A DNA stretch of 64,000 bases from Micromonospora_E sp048060115 (GTDB lineage: Bacteria; Actinomycetota; Actinomycetes; Mycobacteriales; Micromonosporaceae), in the NCBI RefSeq assembly GCF_048060115.1, contig NZ_JBHMIM010000033.1, positions 13,032 to 77,031 of the forward strand, given 5' to 3'. The notes beneath the pieces are model-generated. The model saw nothing but the letters and a program-made list of their open reading frames with translations, was not told the origin of the DNA and searched no databases. Shown here piece after piece: positions 51,504-60,689 of this stretch. Every line of letters starts with the position of its first letter. The stretch's first letter is position 1. The position numbers and the translations under genes were made by a program.

Positions 51504-52400
51504 TCACAGCTGGTCGGCGCCGACCAGCCGGTCACCGGCGAACGACAGCAGCCAGCCACCGCCCTTGGCCGTCAGGTAGTCCGCCGACGCGCGCCGACTC
51601 AACAGCATCAGCGCCGGCGCGATCACCTTTCCCTGACTGCAGACCGCCGCCGGCGTACCGGCCGCCGCCAACTCGGCCAACCGGCCGGCCGCCGCCAACG
51701 CCTTCTCGTCCGGGTCCTGGCCGGGCGCCGGCTCGTCGAACACCGAGTCCACCTCGACCGGCAGATCCACCGCCCGCGCCAACGGGGCCACCGTCTGCAC
51801 GCACCGCCGCGGCGACGCGGACAACACCCGGTCCGGCCCGGTGAGCGCCAGCAACGCGGCCAACGCCTGCGCCTGGCGCAGACCCGCGGTGTCCAACGGA
51901 CGCGCACTGTCCGGACCAGGCCAGGTGTCCCGGCTGCCGGCATGCCCGTGCCGCACCAGGGTCAACGTCACAGACACCGGTGGCAGCGCCGCGAACCCGC
52001 GCAGCACCCCCACGTCGTGCCGGTACGTCAACTGCCGCTGGGCCTGCCTCAGCGGCAGCCAGCACACCTCGTCCACCTCGTCGGCGGCCTCGTCGGGCAC
52101 CGGCCCGGACGAGGCCCGCACCGCCCGCATCGACCAGTAGTCCACCAGCTTGGGGTGGCCGTCCGGCATCGTGTACCGGATAGACGGCAGCCGCACCTGC
52201 GGCACCGCGCGTACCCCGGTCTCCTCGGCGACCTCGCGTACCGCGGCCGCCAGCGGATGCTCCGCCGGCTCCAACTTGCCCTTCGGCAACGACCAGTCGT
52301 CATGCCGGGGCCGATGGACGAGACACACCTCGATCGTGCCGGTGTCGTCGGCCCGCCACACCACGCCGCCGGCGGCGCGCACCTCGGTCACGGCAACCAC
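51504..52400 (-). CDS. mutT1: MutT1-type NUDIX hydrolase fused to a histidine phosphatase domain
   Basis: A 298-residue two-domain enzyme. The N-terminal NUDIX domain has the box GKLEPAEHPLAAAVREVAEETGV (all key Glu present). The C-terminal histidine phosphatase domain has LTLVRHGHAG and a second-half SQGKVIAPAL in which the usual His is replaced by GK. The mycobacterial counterpart hydrolyses 8-oxo-(d)GTP and diadenosine polyphosphates. Neighbours hup and ppk match the mycobacterial order. The start is GTG 52400 or 52391; it overlaps the CYTH-CHAD gene by 13 bases. Confidence 0.92.
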   Translation of the reverse strand: MVAVTEVRAAGGVVWRADDTGTIEVCLVHRPRHDDWSLPKGKLEPAEHPLAAAVREVAEETGVRAVPQVRLPSIRYTMPDGHPKLVDYWSMRAVRASSGPVPDEAADEVDEVCWLPLRQAQRQLTYRHDVGVLRGFAALPPVSVTLTLVRHGHAGSRDTWPGPDSARPLDTAGLRQAQALAALLALTGPDRVLSASPRRCVQTVAPLARAVDLPVEVDSVFDEPAPGQDPDEKALAAAGRLAELAAAGTPAAVCSQGKVIAPALMLLSRRASADYLTAKGGGWLLSFAGDRLVGADQL

Positions 52401-53917
52401 TTCGTACGCTGCTTCGTCGTCGCCCGACCCCAGGCGACCGCGAAGTCCGCGCGGGCGGCCCGGATCGCCGCCCGTTCCCGCTCCACCAGCCGCCCCGCGG
52501 TCACCGCCAACTCGTGATCGTCCGGATGGCCGGCCGCGATCTCCCGCCAGGTGTCGGCGGCGACCGCCGCGTCCTGATGCTCACCGAGCAGGTTCTGCAC
52601 CTTCGACAAGGCCCTCGCCAACTTGGCCGCCCCACCGCCGACCACCGGCGCCACCGCGTCCACCGCGTACCGGGCCTTCTTGCCGTTGATCCGCACCGCG
52701 TGCCAGCGTTCGTCGGGGGCGTCCAGCATCAGATCGGCCGCACCGTCCACCCCGCTGCCGCCGTACGCCAACCGCCGCCACGGCTTGGCGACCAGCCTCG
52801 GCAGCACCTCGGTCGCCGGGCCGACGGCCGCCCCGGTCAGCTGCGGCTCGCGGGCCGCCCGCACCAGCATCTCCACCAGAGCAACGTACCGGTCGGAGCG
52901 CAGCGCGGCGTCCACCTCGGCCAGTGCCGTGCCGTGACGGTCGGCGAGCGTCGCGTCGATCCGGTCGACCGCCGCCGACGGCAGCGGCGCCAACGGGTCC
53001 GCCGCCGCGGTACGCCGCAGCCGCGCCCGCAGCACCTCGGCGTCGCGGGCACCACCGAGCACCCCGGCCAGCCACTTCACCTCCTCGCGCAGCGGCGCGG
53101 CCCAGTCGGAATCCACCAACGCCCGGAAGGTACGCAGGTCGCTGCGCAGCCGCCGGCAGCCCACCCGCATCTGGTGTACGGCGGTGTCGTCGTCGCCGAC
53201 CGGGGCGTGCAGCCGCACCAGCGGGTCGTGGGCCAGGATCCGGGCGATGCCGTCGCGGATCGCCCGGGTCACCACGTCGGCGGCGGCCGGCTCGGCCGGC
53301 AACGGCTCCACCGCCGCCAGGTCGGCCGGGCCGGCAGCCGCCGCGCCCAACGCGCGTACATGCTTGGGGGTGAACCCGCCAGCGGTCGCCCCCGCCGCGA
53401 CCAACTCGGTCTCCACCCGGTCGAGCAGCTCCCGGTCGCCGGTCTTGAACTCGACCTCGATCTCGCGGAACGTCGACCGGACCGTCTTGCCGTCGAGCAC
53501 CGACACCGCGTCGTCGGCCAGCTCCACCAGCAGCGCGTCGTCGGCGTCGCGTACCTCCAGCACCTGGCGCACCGTGCGCACCGTCGCCGCCGGCGTCAGT
53601 TCGGCCCCCCGCGAGTACGCGGTCACCAGCCAGGCCAGCTCAGCCGGCAGCTTGCTCCGCTTGCCGGGTCGACTGATCTCGTGCCGTACGCCGGGGGCGT
53701 CCGCCGGCAGCTTCACCGTCCACGGCTCGTCGTCACCGACCCGGTGCCGCAGCGACACCCCGGCGCGGGCCAGCCGTAGATCCGGGGTGTCGTGGTAGGT
53801 GGCGGTCAACTTGGCCGCGGGCACCGCCACCAGCCGGCCGCCGTCCGGCACACATCCGGCCAGGTCCGGCACGGCGAAACCGCCGTCGACCTCGTACTTG
53901 CGTTCCTCCTCCACCAT
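52388..53917 (-). CDS. CYTH-CHAD domain protein
   Basis: A 509-residue protein. The N-terminal CYTH (triphosphate tunnel) domain opens with the ExExK motif in MVEEERKYEV and has beta-strand pairs such as VSLRHRVGDDEPWTVKLP and REIEVEFKTGD. The CHAD domain from about residue 215 has AVHQMRVGCRRLRSDLRTFRAL and a second His/Arg-rich helix set ending WHAVRINGKKARYAVDAVAPV. CHAD domains bind polyphosphate and CYTH enzymes cleave triphosphates. Placement between mutT1 and ppk supports a polyphosphate role. Coupled to mutT1 by a 13-base overlap. Confidence 0.92.
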   Translation of the reverse strand: MVEEERKYEVDGGFAVPDLAGCVPDGGRLVAVPAAKLTATYHDTPDLRLARAGVSLRHRVGDDEPWTVKLPADAPGVRHEISRPGKRSKLPAELAWLVTAYSRGAELTPAATVRTVRQVLEVRDADDALLVELADDAVSVLDGKTVRSTFREIEVEFKTGDRELLDRVETELVAAGATAGGFTPKHVRALGAAAAGPADLAAVEPLPAEPAAADVVTRAIRDGIARILAHDPLVRLHAPVGDDDTAVHQMRVGCRRLRSDLRTFRALVDSDWAAPLREEVKWLAGVLGGARDAEVLRARLRRTAAADPLAPLPSAAVDRIDATLADRHGTALAEVDAALRSDRYVALVEMLVRAAREPQLTGAAVGPATEVLPRLVAKPWRRLAYGGSGVDGAADLMLDAPDERWHAVRINGKKARYAVDAVAPVVGGGAAKLARALSKVQNLLGEHQDAAVAADTWREIAAGHPDDHELAVTAGRLVERERAAIRAARADFAVAWGRATTKQRTKWLP

Positions 53918-54013
53918 CGGGCCAGCCTAGCGCCGTCAGACGGCGGACAGCCGGTGCCGGGGAACTGCCGCTGGCCAGCTCCGACCCCGCCGAGGTGCCG
54001 GTGCGCGGCGGCC

Positions 54014-56476
54014 CTACTTGCCGGTGCCGACGAACCGCCGCAACAGCCCTTCCTGCAGGTGGACCAGTGGACGTCCCTCGGTGGAGTGGTGCCGGGTCCA
54101 GGTGCCGTCCGGATGCAGTTCGAAGGATTCGCACTCCGGGCTGAACGCATCCGTCAGCACCTGGTCCAGCTCGGCGCGGGCCACCGGATCGGTCACCTGC
54201 ACCAACGCCTCCACCCGGCGGTCCAGGTTGCGGTGCATCAGGTCGGCCGAACCCATCCAGAACTCGGTGTCGCCGTCGTTGCCGTACCGGAACACCCGGG
54301 AATGCTCCAGGAACCGGCCGAGGATCGACCGGACCCGGATGTTCTCCGACAGCCCCGGCACTCCCGGCCGCAGGGTGCACATGCCCCGGATCAGCAGATC
54401 CACCTGTACGCCGGCCTGCGAGGCCCGGTACAGCGAGTCCACGATCTCCTCGTCGACCAGCGAGTTCACCTTGAACTGCACCAGGCCGGGTCGGCCGGCC
54501 CGCACGTGGGCGACCTCGCGTTCGATCCGTTCGACCAGCCCGCTGCGGACGCCGTGCGGGGCGACGAGCAGCCGCCGGTACGCGGTCTGCCGGCTGTAGC
54601 CGGTCAGCACGTTGAACAGGTCGGTCAGGTCGGCGCCGACCTCCGGGTCGGCGGTCAGCATGCCGAAGTCCTCGTACAGCCTGGCCGTCTTCGGGTGGTA
54701 GTTGCCGGTGCCGATGTGGCAGTAGCGGCGGATCTGGTTGCCTTCCTGGCGTACCACCAGGGCGGTCTTGCAGTGGGTCTTCAACCCGACCAGGCCGTAC
54801 ACGACGTGACAGCCGGCGCGTTCCAGCATCCGCGCCCAGCCGATGTTGGCCTGCTCGTCGAAGCGGGCCTTGACCTCGACCAGCACCACCACCTGTTTGC
54901 CGGCGGCGGCGGCCTCGATCAGCGCGTCGACGATGGGGGAGTCGCCGCTGGTGCGGTACAGCGTCTGCTTGATCGCCAGCACAAGCGGGTCGGCGGCCGC
55001 CTGCTCGATGAAGCGCTGCACGCTGGTGGAGAACGAGTGGTACGGGTGGTGCACCAGGATGTCGCCGTCGCGCAACGTGGCGAAGACGCTGCGCGGTACC
55101 TCGCCCTCGACCAGCCGTGGATGGGTGGCCGGCACGAACGGGCGGTCCTTGAGATCGGGCCGGTCGGACGCTTCGAAGACCTGCCACAGCGCGGACAGGT
55201 CCAGCAGACCCGGCACCCGCAGCACGTCGTGACTGTCCATGTCCAGCTCGCGGACCAGTAGGTCGAGCATGTGGTCGGAGATGGAGGCGGCGACCTCCAG
55301 CCGTACCGGTGGGCCGAACCGGCGCCGGGCCAGCTCCCGCTCCAGCGACTGCAGCAGGTCCTCGTCGCGGTCCTCGTCGACTTCGAAGTCCGCGTTGCGG
55401 GTGACCCGGAACAGGTGGCACTCCACCACCTGCATGCCGGAGAACAGCTGGCCCAGCTGGGCGGCGATCATGTCTTCCACCGGCAGGAACCGGGCGCCCT
55501 GGCCGTCCTGGCTGACCACCACGAACCGGGGCACGTTGTTGGGCACCTTGACCCTGGCGAACAGCTCCGGTCCGCCGTCGGGGTCGCGGACCGCGACGGC
55601 GAGGTTCAGCGACCGGCTGGAGATGTACGGGAACGGGTGTGCCGGGTCGACAGCGAGCGGGGTCAGCACCGGGAAGATGTGTTCCCGGAAGTAGGTGCGC
55701 AGCCGTTCCCGCTCACCGGGGGTCAGGTCGCTCCACCGGATCAGGTGGATGCCCTCGGCGGCCAGCCGGGGGCGGACCTCCTCGGTGAAGCAGCGGGCGT
55801 GCCGGGCGACCAGCCCGGCGGTCTTGGCGGCGATCAGCTCCAACTGGGTACGCAGCGGCAGCCGGTCGCCGCCGCGTACCGGCAGTCCGGCCTGCAGCCG
55901 GCGCTTGAGCCCGGCAATGCGGACCATGAAGAACTCGTCCAGGTTGTTGGCGAAGATGGCCAGGAACTTGGCCCGCTCCAGCATTGGGGACTGCGGATCC
56001 TCGGCCAGCTCCAGCACCCGGGAGTTGAAGTCGAGCCAGGACAGCTCCCGGTTGAGGAAGCGGTCGTCGGGCAGCGGCGTCAGGGTGACTGGCTCGGGGG
56101 TGGCCACCGGCTCAGCCCGGTCCACCGGCTCAGTGACCGTTTCCACCGGCTCAGCCCGATCCACCGGCCCGGTGACCGTTTCCACCGGCTCCACGGTGTC
56201 GTCCACCGGCCCGGTGATGGCATCCACCGGTTCCGTGGTGGTGACCGGTTCCGTGGTGGTGACCGGCTCGGCCGAGGTGGCCTCGGCTTCGGCGGTGGCG
56301 GCCGCCACCGGCTCAGCGGCGGCGGCGGATCTGGCGGCGTTGGCCGATCTGGCGGCGGCACCGTTGGCGGTGCGACGTCGGGTCGGCCGAGGCGTCGGAG
56401 TCGCGTCGACGTCGGCGGCGGGCTGGTCTGCTGCGCGGCGCGGACGGGCGGCGCGCCTGGAGGGGGCGGGCGTCAC
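54014..56476 (-). CDS. ppk: Polyphosphate kinase 1
   Basis: Makes polyphosphate from ATP reversibly. The PPK core starts at about residue 133 (LPDDRFLNRELSWLDFNSRVLELAED). Active-site regions are intact: CHIGTGNYHPKTARLYEDFG around residue 585 (phospho-accepting His) and EFWMGSADLMHRNLDRRVEALVQV near 745. The N-terminal ~130 residues are a low-complexity extension with repeats of EPVTTTEPV and EPVETVTGPVDRA type, making the protein 820 residues versus ~690 for typical PPK1. Two genes downstream (CYTH-CHAD, mutT1) run in the same direction. Confidence 0.96.
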   Translation of the reverse strand: MTPAPSRRAARPRRAADQPAADVDATPTPRPTRRRTANGAAARSANAARSAAAAEPVAAATAEAEATSAEPVTTTEPVTTTEPVDAITGPVDDTVEPVETVTGPVDRAEPVETVTEPVDRAEPVATPEPVTLTPLPDDRFLNRELSWLDFNSRVLELAEDPQSPMLERAKFLAIFANNLDEFFMVRIAGLKRRLQAGLPVRGGDRLPLRTQLELIAAKTAGLVARHARCFTEEVRPRLAAEGIHLIRWSDLTPGERERLRTYFREHIFPVLTPLAVDPAHPFPYISSRSLNLAVAVRDPDGGPELFARVKVPNNVPRFVVVSQDGQGARFLPVEDMIAAQLGQLFSGMQVVECHLFRVTRNADFEVDEDRDEDLLQSLERELARRRFGPPVRLEVAASISDHMLDLLVRELDMDSHDVLRVPGLLDLSALWQVFEASDRPDLKDRPFVPATHPRLVEGEVPRSVFATLRDGDILVHHPYHSFSTSVQRFIEQAAADPLVLAIKQTLYRTSGDSPIVDALIEAAAAGKQVVVLVEVKARFDEQANIGWARMLERAGCHVVYGLVGLKTHCKTALVVRQEGNQIRRYCHIGTGNYHPKTARLYEDFGMLTADPEVGADLTDLFNVLTGYSRQTAYRRLLVAPHGVRSGLVERIEREVAHVRAGRPGLVQFKVNSLVDEEIVDSLYRASQAGVQVDLLIRGMCTLRPGVPGLSENIRVRSILGRFLEHSRVFRYGNDGDTEFWMGSADLMHRNLDRRVEALVQVTDPVARAELDQVLTDAFSPECESFELHPDGTWTRHHSTEGRPLVHLQEGLLRRFVGTGK
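56095..56270 (-). repeat. Imperfect tandem repeats inside the 5' part of ppk
   Basis: Multiple degenerate copies of units such as CCACCGGCTCAG and GTGACCGTTTCCACCGG encode the EPV-type repeats of the PPK N-terminal extension. All keep the frame. Likely prone to expansion and contraction. Confidence 0.75.
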
Positions 56477-56531
56477 CAGGCAATCATGACCTGATCACGG
56501 TGAACGTGGAATGAATATGGCCCGGGTTGAG

Positions 56532-56729
56532 CTAGCCAAATGTGGGCAACGTGACGCGGTTAACCCGCCCCGACCCATCGTGTTCGATCCGCACCCGCTG
56601 CCCCAGGCGCAACAGCCGCAACCCGGAAGCGTCGAACGCCTCCGACGGGAAGGTCAACTCCGCGCCGTCGTCGAGCAGCACCGTGCCGGTGCGGGTCGCT
56701 GGATCGAAGGTCGCCACCGTGCCCTGCAT
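56532..56729 (-). CDS. Small cold-shock-like (CSD-fold) protein
   Basis: A 65-residue protein: GTVATFDPATRTGTVLLDDGAELTFPSEAF then LRLLRLGQRVRIEHDGSGRVNRVTL, the beta-barrel pattern of cold-shock domains but without the usual RNP aromatic motifs. Found beside ppk/fbiD in related actinomycetes (recalled, not checked). The 5' end is duplicated: a six-codon mini-frame with the same first five codons ends two bases before this ATG. Confidence 0.75.
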   Translation of the reverse strand: MQGTVATFDPATRTGTVLLDDGAELTFPSEAFDASGLRLLRLGQRVRIEHDGSGRVNRVTLPTFG

Positions 56730-56751
56730 GTCAACTCACCGTGCCCTGCAT
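56715..56751 (-). repeat. Duplicated start region creating an upstream mini-frame
   Basis: CACCGTGCCCTGCAT (plus-strand spelling) occurs at 56715-56729 and 56737-56751, 22 bases apart. The upstream copy on the minus strand gives ATG 56751 and a frame MQGTVS with TGA at 56733-56731; the main ATG at 56729 starts after one more base. It repeats the first five residues of the cold-shock-like protein and may allow reinitiation. Confidence 0.75.
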
Positions 56752-56778
56752 CGTCGGCCCACCGTCTCGCGTCGCATG

Positions 56779-57402
56779 TCAGCACGGTACTCCGGCCGGG
56801 CACAGCGCGATGGTGTGCCGGCCCAGGCCGAGCCGGACCGCCGCGGCGAGATCGGCGACGGTGTCCACGTCGCGGCGCAGCGACGGCCAGTGGCCGTCGA
56901 GTCGGCGGGCCCCCGAGCCGGCGTGCCGGCGTGCCGAGCCGGCACCGAATCCGGGCAGCAGCGCGGTGCCGTCGGCGGCCAGCAGGACCGTGCCGGTGCC
57001 GGCGGCGTCCGGCACGAAGCAGCGGCCGGCATCCACGCTTCGTAGCGCGGCGGCCAGCTCCGCCGGGCGCAGCGCGGGCAGGTCCGCGGTGAGCGCCGCG
57101 ACCGGCCGGCCGGCACCGACCGTCGCGGCCCCGCGCACCAACGCGGCGTTGAGTCCGCCGCCGTCAGCTTCGGCCACGGTACGGGCACCCAGCCCGGCCA
57201 GCACCGCGGTGGCCACCGGGTCGGCGGTGACCACGACCGCCTCGGCGACGAGTGGGCAGGCCAGCACCGCGGCGACCGTGTCACAGGCCAACGCCAACGC
57301 CAGCTCCTCGTGCCGTACGCCGTCGAGCGCGCCGCGCAGCCGGCTCTTCGCCGCCGCCAGCCGCTTGACCGGCAGCACCACCGACCAGATCGCGTCCCCC
57401 AC
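56779..57402 (-). CDS. fbiD: Phosphoenolpyruvate/2-phospho-L-lactate guanylyltransferase
   Basis: CofC/FbiD activates phosphoenolpyruvate (or 2-phospholactate) with GTP in coenzyme F420 synthesis. Motifs: VVLPVKRLAAAKSRL (nucleotide-binding start), VVVTADPVATAVLAGLGA, GGGLNAALVRGAA, VAALTADLPALRPAELAAAL and the late RRDVDTVADLAAAVRLG. The 207 residues are normal. Position between ppk and plsC/gpsA matches Rv2983 in M. tuberculosis. The divergent plsC gene starts 127 bases away. Confidence 0.92.
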   Translation of the reverse strand: MGDAIWSVVLPVKRLAAAKSRLRGALDGVRHEELALALACDTVAAVLACPLVAEAVVVTADPVATAVLAGLGARTVAEADGGGLNAALVRGAATVGAGRPVAALTADLPALRPAELAAALRSVDAGRCFVPDAAGTGTVLLAADGTALLPGFGAGSARRHAGSGARRLDGHWPSLRRDVDTVADLAAAVRLGLGRHTIALCPAGVPC

Positions 57403-57528
57403 GGACCCATCCTGCCGGCTGGGCTCGCGTTGGCTCTGGCCGGGTCCGACAAGGCATGATTCTCGCTGCGGGCGGTCGGCCGGGTAGCGACCCGCTCGGG
57501 TACGGATCCGGGTGACGAGGAGGTTCGG

Positions 57529-58404
57529 GTGGCGCGGCGGAAACTAGGCTTCTGGCGACGTTTCGTCGTGATGGTGGTCAAACCGACGATGACCCTCTGG
57601 ACCAGGCGACAGTGGTCCGGAATGGAACACATCCCCGGCTCCGGTGGTGTGATCATCGCGGCCAACCACGTGTCACACGCCGACCCGATGGTCATCGCCC
57701 ACTACATCTACGAGGCCGGGCGGTGGCCCCGCTTCCTCGGTAAGGCCAGCATTTTCGCGATCCCGCTGCTCGGTGCCTGGATCATCAAGGCCCAACAGAT
57801 CCCGGTGTACCGGGGCGGCGTGGATGCCGCCAAGTCGCTGGAAGCGGCGGTCGCCGCGGTCGACGAAGGCGGCGCGCTGGTCATCTACCCGGAGGGCACC
57901 ACCACCCGGGAACCCGACCAGTGGCCGATGCGCGGCAAGACCGGCACCGCCCGGCTCGCCCTCGCCACCGGCGCCCCGATCGTGCCGGTGGCGATGTGGG
58001 GGACGCACAACCTGTACAACCCGCGTGCCAAGAAGAGGAAGTTGAACCTGCTGCCCGGCCGGCCGGTGACCGTCGTCGCCGGCGAGCCGATCGACCTTTC
58101 CCGCTGGGCCGGGGCCGAGCCGACCCGGGCGGTGTTGGACGAGATCACCGAGGTCCTGATGTTGCGGCTGCGGGACATGGTCGCCGAGCTGCGGGGCGGC
58201 ACACCGCCACCGCTGTACGTGCCGGCTGCCCGGCGCAACGGCAAGGCCGCCGGCATCCCGAACCCGACCGCCACGGACGAGATCGCCCCGGACACGACCG
58301 TCTCGGACACGACGGCAGTGCCGGACCCGGCTGTCTCCGAGGCTGTCACTGCCTCGGACACGACGGTTGTCCCGGACCGGACCGCGCGGGAGCCCGGCCA
58401 GTGA
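57529..58404 (+). CDS. plsC: 1-acyl-sn-glycerol-3-phosphate acyltransferase
   Basis: Adds the second acyl chain in phosphatidic acid synthesis at the membrane. Acyltransferase motifs: NHVSHADPM (HX4D), GKASIFAIPLLGAWI, VYRGGVDAAKSLE and VIYPEGTTTREPD, then GAPIVPVAMWGTHNLYN. The C-terminal ~60 residues are a low-complexity tail with repeats like SDTTAVPDPAVSE. GTG 57529 follows GAGGAGGTTCGG. The stop overlaps the GTG of gpsA. Confidence 0.92.
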   Translation: MARRKLGFWRRFVVMVVKPTMTLWTRRQWSGMEHIPGSGGVIIAANHVSHADPMVIAHYIYEAGRWPRFLGKASIFAIPLLGAWIIKAQQIPVYRGGVDAAKSLEAAVAAVDEGGALVIYPEGTTTREPDQWPMRGKTGTARLALATGAPIVPVAMWGTHNLYNPRAKKRKLNLLPGRPVTVVAGEPIDLSRWAGAEPTRAVLDEITEVLMLRLRDMVAELRGGTPPPLYVPAARRNGKAAGIPNPTATDEIAPDTTVSDTTAVPDPAVSEAVTASDTTVVPDRTAREPGQ

Positions 58405-59399
58405 CCCGCCGGGCCGTCGTACTTGGTGCCGGCTCGTGGGGCACCGCGTACGCCAAGGTGCTCGCCGACGCCGGAGCCGACGTGGTCGTCTGGGCGCGAC
58501 GCGAGCCGGTCGCCGCCGCGATCCGCGAGTACGGCACCAACCCCGACTACCTGCCAGCGGTACGGCTGGCCGACCGGGTCACCGCCACCAGCGACGCCGC
58601 CGAGGCGATCAAGGGCGCGGATCTGGTCGTGCTCGCCGTACCGTCGCAGACCCTGCGCGGCAACCTGGGTGACTGGGCCGCGCACATCGGCCCCGACGCC
58701 ACCCTGATCAGCCTGATGAAGGGGATCGAACTCGGCACCACCAGGCGGATGAGCGAGGTGATCGTCGAGACCGCCGGGGTCAGCCCGGACCGGGTCGTGG
58801 TGGTCTCCGGCCCGAACCTGGCCGCCGAGATCGCCGCCGAGCAGCCGGCCGCCAGCGTCGTCGCCGGCACCGACACCGCGCGCACCGCCGCCGTGCAGCA
58901 GGCCATGCTCACCGGATACCTGCGGCCGTACACCAACGACGACGTGATCGGCTGCGAGCTGGGCGGGGCGGTCAAGAACGTGATCGCCCTGGCGTACGGC
59001 ATCGCCACCGCGATGCGCCTCGGCGACAACACCAAGGCGACCCTGATCACCCGGGGGCTGGCCGAGACCGCCCGGCTGGGGGTGGCGCTCGGCGCCGACC
59101 CGATGACCTTCGCTGGCCTGGCCGGCCTCGGTGACCTGGTCGCCACCTGCTCGTCGCCGCTGTCGCGCAACCGGACCTTCGGCGAGCACCTGGGCCGGGG
59201 GGAGAACCTGGAGCAGGCGCAGGCCGCCACCCGGCAGACCGCCGAAGGGGTGAAGAGCTGCCTGTCGATCCGGGATCTGGCGCACGCCCACGGCGTCGAG
59301 ATGCCGATCACCGAGCAGGTGGAGCGGATCTGCCACGAGGGCCTGGATCCGCGTACCGCGTTGACCGTGCTGATGACGCGGGCCACGAAACCGGAATAG
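58401..59399 (+). CDS. gpsA: Glycerol-3-phosphate dehydrogenase (NAD(P)+)
   Basis: Reduces dihydroxyacetone phosphate to glycerol 3-phosphate for phospholipid synthesis. Motifs: AVVLGAGSWGTAYAKVLADAG (Rossmann), LAVPSQTLRGNL, LMKGIELGTTRRMSEV, SGPNLAAEIA, the catalytic Lys in CELGGAVKNVIALAYGI and GLAGLGDLVATCSSPLSRNR. The 332 residues are normal. GTG 58401 overlaps the plsC stop (GTGA), coupling the two lipid genes. Confidence 0.96.
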   Translation: MTRRAVVLGAGSWGTAYAKVLADAGADVVVWARREPVAAAIREYGTNPDYLPAVRLADRVTATSDAAEAIKGADLVVLAVPSQTLRGNLGDWAAHIGPDATLISLMKGIELGTTRRMSEVIVETAGVSPDRVVVVSGPNLAAEIAAEQPAASVVAGTDTARTAAVQQAMLTGYLRPYTNDDVIGCELGGAVKNVIALAYGIATAMRLGDNTKATLITRGLAETARLGVALGADPMTFAGLAGLGDLVATCSSPLSRNRTFGEHLGRGENLEQAQAATRQTAEGVKSCLSIRDLAHAHGVEMPITEQVERICHEGLDPRTALTVLMTRATKPE

Positions 59400-59430
59400 G
59401 CTCTGCCGCTGGTCAGCCGGGTCGGTCAGG

Positions 59431-60600
59431 ATGAGCCCCATGACGAACACCTCCCTCGGCACGGGTCACGGCAGCTCCAGCGATGCTCAGGACGACGGCT
59501 GGGGCGACGGCACCCGCTGCGTCACCGCCGGACTGCCCGAGCCGGTGCCGGGGCAGCCGTTCCTGCCCGGTCCGGTCTTCGCCGCCCCGTACCACCTGGA
59601 CCCGGTGACCGGGCCGTCGCCGGACCGCGACGGCTACGCCCGGGAGGACAACCCGACCCGGCGCAACCTGGAGACCGCGATCGGCGGTCTGGAAGGTGGC
59701 GACACCCTCGTCTTCGCCAGCGGCCAGGCGGCGATCACCGCGCTGCTGCTGACCACGCTGCGCCCCGGCGACACGGTGCTGCTGCCGGCCGACGGCTACT
59801 TCACCGTGCGGGCGCTGGCTTCCACTGTGCTGGAGCCGCTCGGCGTGACCGTGCGGCTGGTGCCGACCGCCGGGCCGTACCCGGACTTCGCCGGGGTGCG
59901 CCTCGTGCTGCTGGAAACCCCGGCCAACCCGGGGCTGGACGTCTGCGACCTGGCCGCGCTCGCGGCGGCGGCGCACACCGCCGGAGCGCTGGTCGCGGTC
60001 GACAACAGTGCGCCGACCCCGCTCGGGCAGCGGCCGTTGGACCTCGGCGCGGACATCGTGGTCGCCTCCGGCACCAAGGCGCTGACCGGCCACTCCGACC
60101 TGCTGCTCGGCTACCTGGCCACCCGGTCGGCGGCGGCGCTGTCCGCCGCGAAGACCTGGCGCAAACTGACCGGCAGCGTGCCCGGTCCGTTCGACTGCTG
60201 GCTGGCGCACCGGTCACTGGCCACCCTGGACCTGCGGCTGGCCCGCCAGTCGGCCAACGCACACGCGGTCGCCACCGCGCTGCTCGGCCGCCGTGACGTC
60301 ACCGGCGTACGCTGGCCCGGCCTGCCGACCGACCCGTCGTACGCGGTCGCGTCGGCGCAGATGCGCCGTATCCCGGGGATCGTCTCGTTCGACCTGGGTG
60401 ACGCCGACCGGGTCGGCCGGTTCCTGACCGCGTCGAAGCTGGTGTCGGCGGCCACGTCGTTCGGTGGACTGCACACGGCCGCCGACCGGCGGGCCCAGTG
60501 GGGTGACGACACGTCACCGGGCTTCGTCCGGCTCTCCTGCGGCATCGAGGACACTGCGGATCTGGTCGCCGACATCGTCGCCACCCTGGACGCCACCTGA
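59431..60600 (+). CDS. PLP-dependent trans-sulphuration enzyme (cystathionine gamma-lyase/synthase type)
   Basis: A 389-residue Cys/Met-metabolism PLP enzyme. Family features: YAREDNPTRRNLETAIGGLEGG, VFASGQAAITALLL, PLP Lys in VVASGTKALTGHSDLLLGYLAT, and SFGGLHTAADRRAQWG near the C-terminus. It may cleave or make cystathionine; sequence alone does not separate the activities. In relatives it lies between gpsA and ddl; ddl is not seen here. ATG 59431 or 59440. Confidence 0.88.
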   Translation: MSPMTNTSLGTGHGSSSDAQDDGWGDGTRCVTAGLPEPVPGQPFLPGPVFAAPYHLDPVTGPSPDRDGYAREDNPTRRNLETAIGGLEGGDTLVFASGQAAITALLLTTLRPGDTVLLPADGYFTVRALASTVLEPLGVTVRLVPTAGPYPDFAGVRLVLLETPANPGLDVCDLAALAAAAHTAGALVAVDNSAPTPLGQRPLDLGADIVVASGTKALTGHSDLLLGYLATRSAAALSAAKTWRKLTGSVPGPFDCWLAHRSLATLDLRLARQSANAHAVATALLGRRDVTGVRWPGLPTDPSYAVASAQMRRIPGIVSFDLGDADRVGRFLTASKLVSAATSFGGLHTAADRRAQWGDDTSPGFVRLSCGIEDTADLVADIVATLDAT

Positions 60601-60620
60601 CCTAGCCAGCAGGGCACCCA

Positions 60621-60689
60621 TCAAGATCAAATGATGTAGAACCAGACGACACGCCGGGTTCCGCCCGCATTTTCATCAACTGATCTTGA
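60621..60689. repeat. Imperfect inverted repeat with adjacent short tandem repeat
   Basis: TCAAGATCAAATGATG (60621-60636) pairs with CATCAACTGATCTTGA (60674-60689), 14 of 16 positions, across a 37-base spacer. Directly behind is an ACACG-type five-base tandem repeat (about 60690-60709). It sits 20 bases after the conserved block ends and is less GC-rich than its surroundings. Confidence 0.6.

Noticed and set aside
56095..56270. CRISPR-like repeats
   Set aside because: They are degenerate coding repeats that keep the ppk frame.
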